Position numbers and translations under genes: made by a program
Notes under the pieces: model-generated
Told to the model about the DNA's origin: nothing
The model's input: the letters and a program-made list of their open reading frames with translations, nothing else
Databases searched by the model: none
NCBI RefSeq assembly: GCF_032854445.1
Contig: NC_088299.1
Location: 13,013,608 to 13,077,607, forward strand
DNA length: 64,000 nucleotides
From: Liolophura sinensis
Lineage: Eukaryota; Mollusca; Polyplacophora; Chitonida; Chitonidae
Direction: 5' to 3'
Shown: positions 59,488-64,000 of the stretch, in pieces
Layout: every line of letters begins with the position of its first letter
Position numbering within the stretch: position 1 is the stretch's first letter

Positions 59488-62400
59488 ATGGTAATAATCC
59501 GGGAGCCAGCAGAGGTTTATCGGTCAGGTGGCGAACGAAAGGTTTGACACCCTGAACATACAGAATCCTGTGTGACGCCAAAATGGTGATTCTTAAGTGT
59601 GGCAGCCGTGCACAGCCCGCTAGGGTTGGGGTAGAAAGTACCCCAAAACTAATTTTATTGGTCACAATCACAAATGCAAATGAAATTCATTTTATATATT
59701 CCTTATGTCGACATGATCACTAATATCTAATTCTTTAAGCTCTCTGCCCGTGCACTTAGCCACTTAAGAACGGTCTAATTAACGTTAATTATGACTTGTA
59801 TCGGTCATGTCGCGAAATTTGAAAATTTGTTTTACCAAAAGATGCCTTGAGATATGCTAATTATAAAATGTTAATTCTTAAGTTCCAACTCCATGCTAAA
59901 AAAATTTAAGAAGTGGTCAAAGGTCAATATTTGGGCTGAATTACCTTAAAACAAGGGTATCGGTCACGACTAGTACGAGGATGAAACTTATTTTATACAT
60001 TCCTACAGACAACCTGATCGCTAAAAGCCAATTCTTAAGTTCCTAGGTCATGCACAAAGTCACTTAAGAACCGTACAATTAACGCTAATTATGACTTTTA
60101 TCGGATTTGTCAATGTCAATTCGTAACTGTTCAGCGTGTGTACTAAACCACTAATTAACGTCTGTTATGATTTTCCCCATGTTATGTTGAGTGCGAGAAT
60201 TAATTTTTGACGACAATTGCTAATGAAGTTTCAATATGCACATATACACTTAACAACGGATCAAAAGTTATCTGCCGACCAAGGCAGAAGGACTGCCGTT
60301 CTGTAGCTAATGGTCTAGATTTATAAATACATGCATTTAGGTGACTTGTATTTAATAATACAGCAGAATGTGTGTTCATTGTTCTGGAGGAGTGCCGACC
60401 ATCACCAGGTGCATGGCAAATCGTAGGCTAAACATCGCCAGCTTAATGGAACACGAGTCAGGGCTTTAATATAATGAACAAAGCCGCTGAATAATCACAT
60501 AATTAACGCTTTTGTGACAACTGTTGGTAATGTCGGTTACTCAAGATGCACCAGGATATGGTCATTATAAAATGGTAATTCTTAATGTCTTCAATCCTTT
60601 GTGCTGAATGGCTTGTAAGAATGGACCAGATTGAATGGACTGGCAGGAATCGTTTTCTGAAAAGGCATAATCACAATAACCCAATTAGATACAGGATTGA
60701 AAATCGTTTGTTTTTTTTTAACCAAATCTGAACAGAAAATGCGAGAAGATTGCCATTACTTTTAAATGTCAATTGCACTTGGAATGATTTTTGAATCTTT
60801 TCTGGAGAATGACAGCTTGACGTTACTCCTCGTGGGTATATTGTTCTACGGTCTACATTTGTCAGGAAGAGATGGAGTTCTCAACTCTAAGATGCAAAAA
60901 CAAGCTACACAGTGACATGTCATACTGAAAATGTATTAACAACAATAGGAAACAATATGACAATTGGTTAATATGACTAAATTTTCTCCTTAAGATTCAC
61001 TTCACTTAATTCAGAGCTAGCAACAGAAAATTATTAGAAAAATATTTATTATCTGAATGGGACTCAAACAAAAGATTAGGAAAGACGTCTCGGCCTAGGA
61101 TTTCTTCGATTAACAAGTCGTCCAGGGGGCGTGTAATTTACTGCTATTTATGCATTTACATGATCAGCTAGAATAGATTACCTGACAAGATGCGGTATTT
61201 CACCAGTTACGCGTGACCATCTGGTAGCTAAACCCTTACCCTTATAAGGTGGAAACGAGGTATACTTGAGGTTCATCTGAGGTGTATCATTAGGGTGTAG
61301 CATATCTGATCTGAGGTGTGTTTCAGGTATTTTTGAGCTGTATCTGAGGTGCACTGAAAGTGTATCTGAGGTACTACAAATTATGCAAATTAGTACCTCA
61401 AGTACACCTACAGCACACCTCAGTGGAGGTGAACATTGTAAATAATGCGTTAAAATCTGATGCCTGAGGTGTACCCGAGGTACAACTGAGACATAGCTGA
61501 GGTGCATTCTTATAGACCAGGTGGTTGTACACTGGTTTCACTTTTATTTTGATATAAATTATTTCTATAAATTATACATAAATTTAAGAAAGTTTGTAAG
61601 TGAATGTTGTTCTTTGTTTACAGCATCTGTAAACCTCAACTGACTCACAACAACAACAGTTATATACTTTACATGAGGTTTTCTAGCTGCTTGATCAAAA
61701 TTTGCGTTTCTATGCCTTTTAAAACGGTTCCTTGAATATTGTTCAGTTCAGTGCAGCCATCTTGGAATAATCAGGGGCAAATATATCCATGCTCTGATTG
61801 GTCAATATCTGTGCACTGAATAGCAAGTCATTATAGGGCGAGACAAAGGCTTATATTTATTTAGTAAAAAATTTTCTTTTGCACAAAAATACTTGCGAAT
61901 TTGTACTCACCATTTTGTCTGAAGTAATATGTAAATCTGATCTCTTGTTAAAACTTGTAAAAAGTGGCTGAGGTGTACCTGAGGTACATGACCAGTAAGT
62001 TATAATCAAAAACTCTCAAAGTTTCTAAGGTGTACCTGGGATACATCATTTATTAGGGGTTTTATTTAATTTTCAAATTTTCTAAGATGTACCTGAGGCA
62101 CATCTTCTAGGTGTTGATTTTTTGCCACATTTCTGATGTACATCTGAGATATAGGTACATGACTGGGACGTACTTGACGTGCAGTACAACTCAGACAATC
62201 TGAAGTCGAGACTTCCTCTGATGACTTCCCTTATCATCCTAATCACGTTGTATTCAATCTGGAACCACTGTGTCGGCAAGTGTTGTTGTTACTGTGCAGT
62301 TTGTATTTGCATGTTGAAGTTGGAACTTCTTCTGTTCTTGACAAATGTAGAAGGAAAAAAAAATAAACCCACGAGGACTAGCGTGGATCTATCATTCTCC

Positions 62401-63885
62401 CGAAAAGACACAGGCAAGGATGTCCAGAAGTAATTCGATGTGCATTTGACATTCAAAAATAATTGCCGACTTCTCATATCTTCTGATCAGATTTTATTGG
62501 TTTTTTTAAGCGACTTTCTATCATGTACCCGATTGGGTTATTGTGAAATGTTCAACCTATTCCGTTCCAAAAAATAATTTAATCCATTCCAGTAAAGCTG
62601 GTCCATTCTTAGTGCATTCAGAACAAATAATTGAATACCATTTCATAATAACCATATCCTGATGCATCTTGTTGCACAAGTTCACCTGCGTAACCGACAT
62701 TGCAAATATGTGTCCTAAAATCGTTGATTAGGTGGTTCTCCAGCGGCTTGGCTCATTATATTAAAGCCTTCACTGGTATTCAAATCAAAGTCACGCTGTT
62801 CAGGCTGCGGCTTTATTACCTACGGTTTGCCAGGCACGTGGCGATGTTCGGCGCTGCTCCGGAGCACGAAGAGCACGAAATTGTATTATTAAATACAAGT
62901 CAGATCTGTTTGATCTGTTCTTAAATGTACATGTTGGATCTTCATTAGCATTTTAAAATCAGTATACCTCAAGCACGTTTCCGTCAAAAAATCATTCTCA
63001 TACTAGATATAGGAAAAATCACCTTTGACGCTAATTAGTACATAAGATGACCACTTAAGAATTAGCGATCAGTAATCAGGCTGCCTTGACTCATATTCAG
63101 TTGTGACTGACACCCTTGTTTTAAGGTAATTTAACCCAAGTATTGATCCTTGACCCGTTCTTAAATGGTTTTTTAGCATGGAGTTGGAACTTAAGAATTA
63201 CAATTTTTATAATTAGCATATCTCAAGGTATCTTTTGGTAAAAAAAAAATTCCTCGTAAGCGACATAACCAATAAAAGCCATAATGAGCGTTAATTAGGC
63301 TGTTCCAAGGTGCTTAGTGCATGACCTGGGGAATTAAGAATTGGATTATAGCGATCAGGTTGTCTTGAAGAATGTTTAAAATAAGTTTCATCCTTGTACT
63401 AAGTTGTAACCGATGCCCTTGTTTTAAGGCAATTTACCACAAATATTGACCTTTGACCAGTTCTTAAATGGTTTTTAGTATGGAGCTGGAACTAAGGAAT
63501 TACCATTTTATAATTAGCACATCTAAAGGTATCTTTTGGTAAAAAAATTTCAGAAGTTATAGATAAAAGATAAAAGTTATAGTTAGTATTAATTAGACAT
63601 TTCTTAAGTGGCTTATTGCATGAGCTGGGAACGTGAGAATTAGCTTTTAGTGATCAGGTTATCATAAGGAAGGTATAAAATAAGTACATTCGTGGCCGTT
63701 AAAAATTAATTTGGGGTACTTTCCACCACACCCCTAGAGGGCTGTGCACGGCTGCCGCACTAAAGAATCACCATTTTGATGTTTTCATACATAGTTCTGC
63801 ATGTTCAATGTGTCAAACCTTTCGTACGCAACATGACCGATAAGCCTCTGCTAGCTCCTGGACTATCAGAAGCCGTGGTAATATT
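59488..63885. mobile_element. Large inverted-repeat (foldback-like) element
   Basis: The left arm (about 59488-60180) and right arm (about 62990-63885) are inverted copies. Outer ends match: 'agccagcagaggtttatcgg' on the left against the complement of 'ccgataagcctctgctagct' on the right. Each arm contains subrepeats of roughly 300 bases with 'ccttgagatatgctaattat', 'aattcttaagttcc' and 'ccttaaaacaagggtatcgg'. The middle (about 60180-62990) has no recognised transposase. It sits after exon 7 of the NRF-6-like gene, probably in intron 7. Confidence 0.75.
61245..62175. repeat. Dispersed short motif cluster, TGAGGTGTACCTGAGGTAC type
   Basis: Many imperfect copies of 'ctgaggtgtacctgaggtac' on both strands, densest at 61245-61510 and 61965-62175. 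It lies in the core of the foldback-like element. Confidence 0.7.
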
Positions 63886-64000
63886 CTCAAAGCTGTCGCT
63901 AAGTGTTTAAATGCATGTCGCTTAATCTTGCATGATTACTTAATTGGATGTACTTGAACCTGTTGTGCCCTTTGCTTTACCTATTTTCTGTGGCACTCCT

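Overview
This is a window of animal nuclear DNA. It has no bacterial-style gene packing. Genes are split into short exons with GT...AG introns, the DNA is AT-rich, and it is full of microsatellites, minisatellites and tRNA-derived SINEs. The commonest SINE carries a head like 'TGGCTCAGTTGGTTAGCG' and a tail like 'GTACGGCGTAAAACACC' followed by AAAT repeats. I know that family from mollusc genomes and some other lophotrochozoans, so a mollusc is my best guess. I cannot name the species.

Layout. (1) 3143-12835, minus: a complete five-exon glycine-N-acyltransferase-like gene (GLYAT family, predicted 297 aa) that fits only when its exons are joined across long introns. Exon 3 and its flank are copied almost perfectly at the left edge of the window. 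(2) 17183-19141, plus: a small four-exon gene for a predicted secreted-entry, single-pass membrane protein of about 113 aa, unrecognised, with perfect CRE palindromes upstream. (3) 23067-25367, minus: a complete four-exon beta-tubulin gene (446 aa) with a TATA box. (4) 29980-31929 and 36081-45962, both plus: two paralogous secreted zinc peptidases of the M15 (D,D-peptidase-like) type. The first is 145 aa and only a catalytic domain. The second is 440 aa and has seven six-cysteine modules, each on its own exon, before the same catalytic domain. This pair is the most interesting system here. It looks like a secreted peptidoglycan-targeting defence or digestive module expanded by exon duplication. 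(5) Between them at 33544-35010, minus: a decayed Ty3/gypsy-type LTR retrotransposon. (6) 48470-59285 and probably beyond the window, plus: the 5' part of a NRF-6-like (nose resistant to fluoxetine) membrane acyltransferase gene with an unusually long, repeat-built extracellular region. (7) 59488-63885: a large inverted-repeat (foldback-like) mobile element, apparently in an intron of gene 6.

The genes do not form one pathway. The functional link I can defend is the M15 pair: shared signal-peptide exon, identical intron phases, identical 137-nt and 240-nt catalytic exons, and similarly placed TATA boxes. All splice joins were made by eye from consensus sites, matching phase and protein-family fit. 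RNA data would be needed to confirm them.
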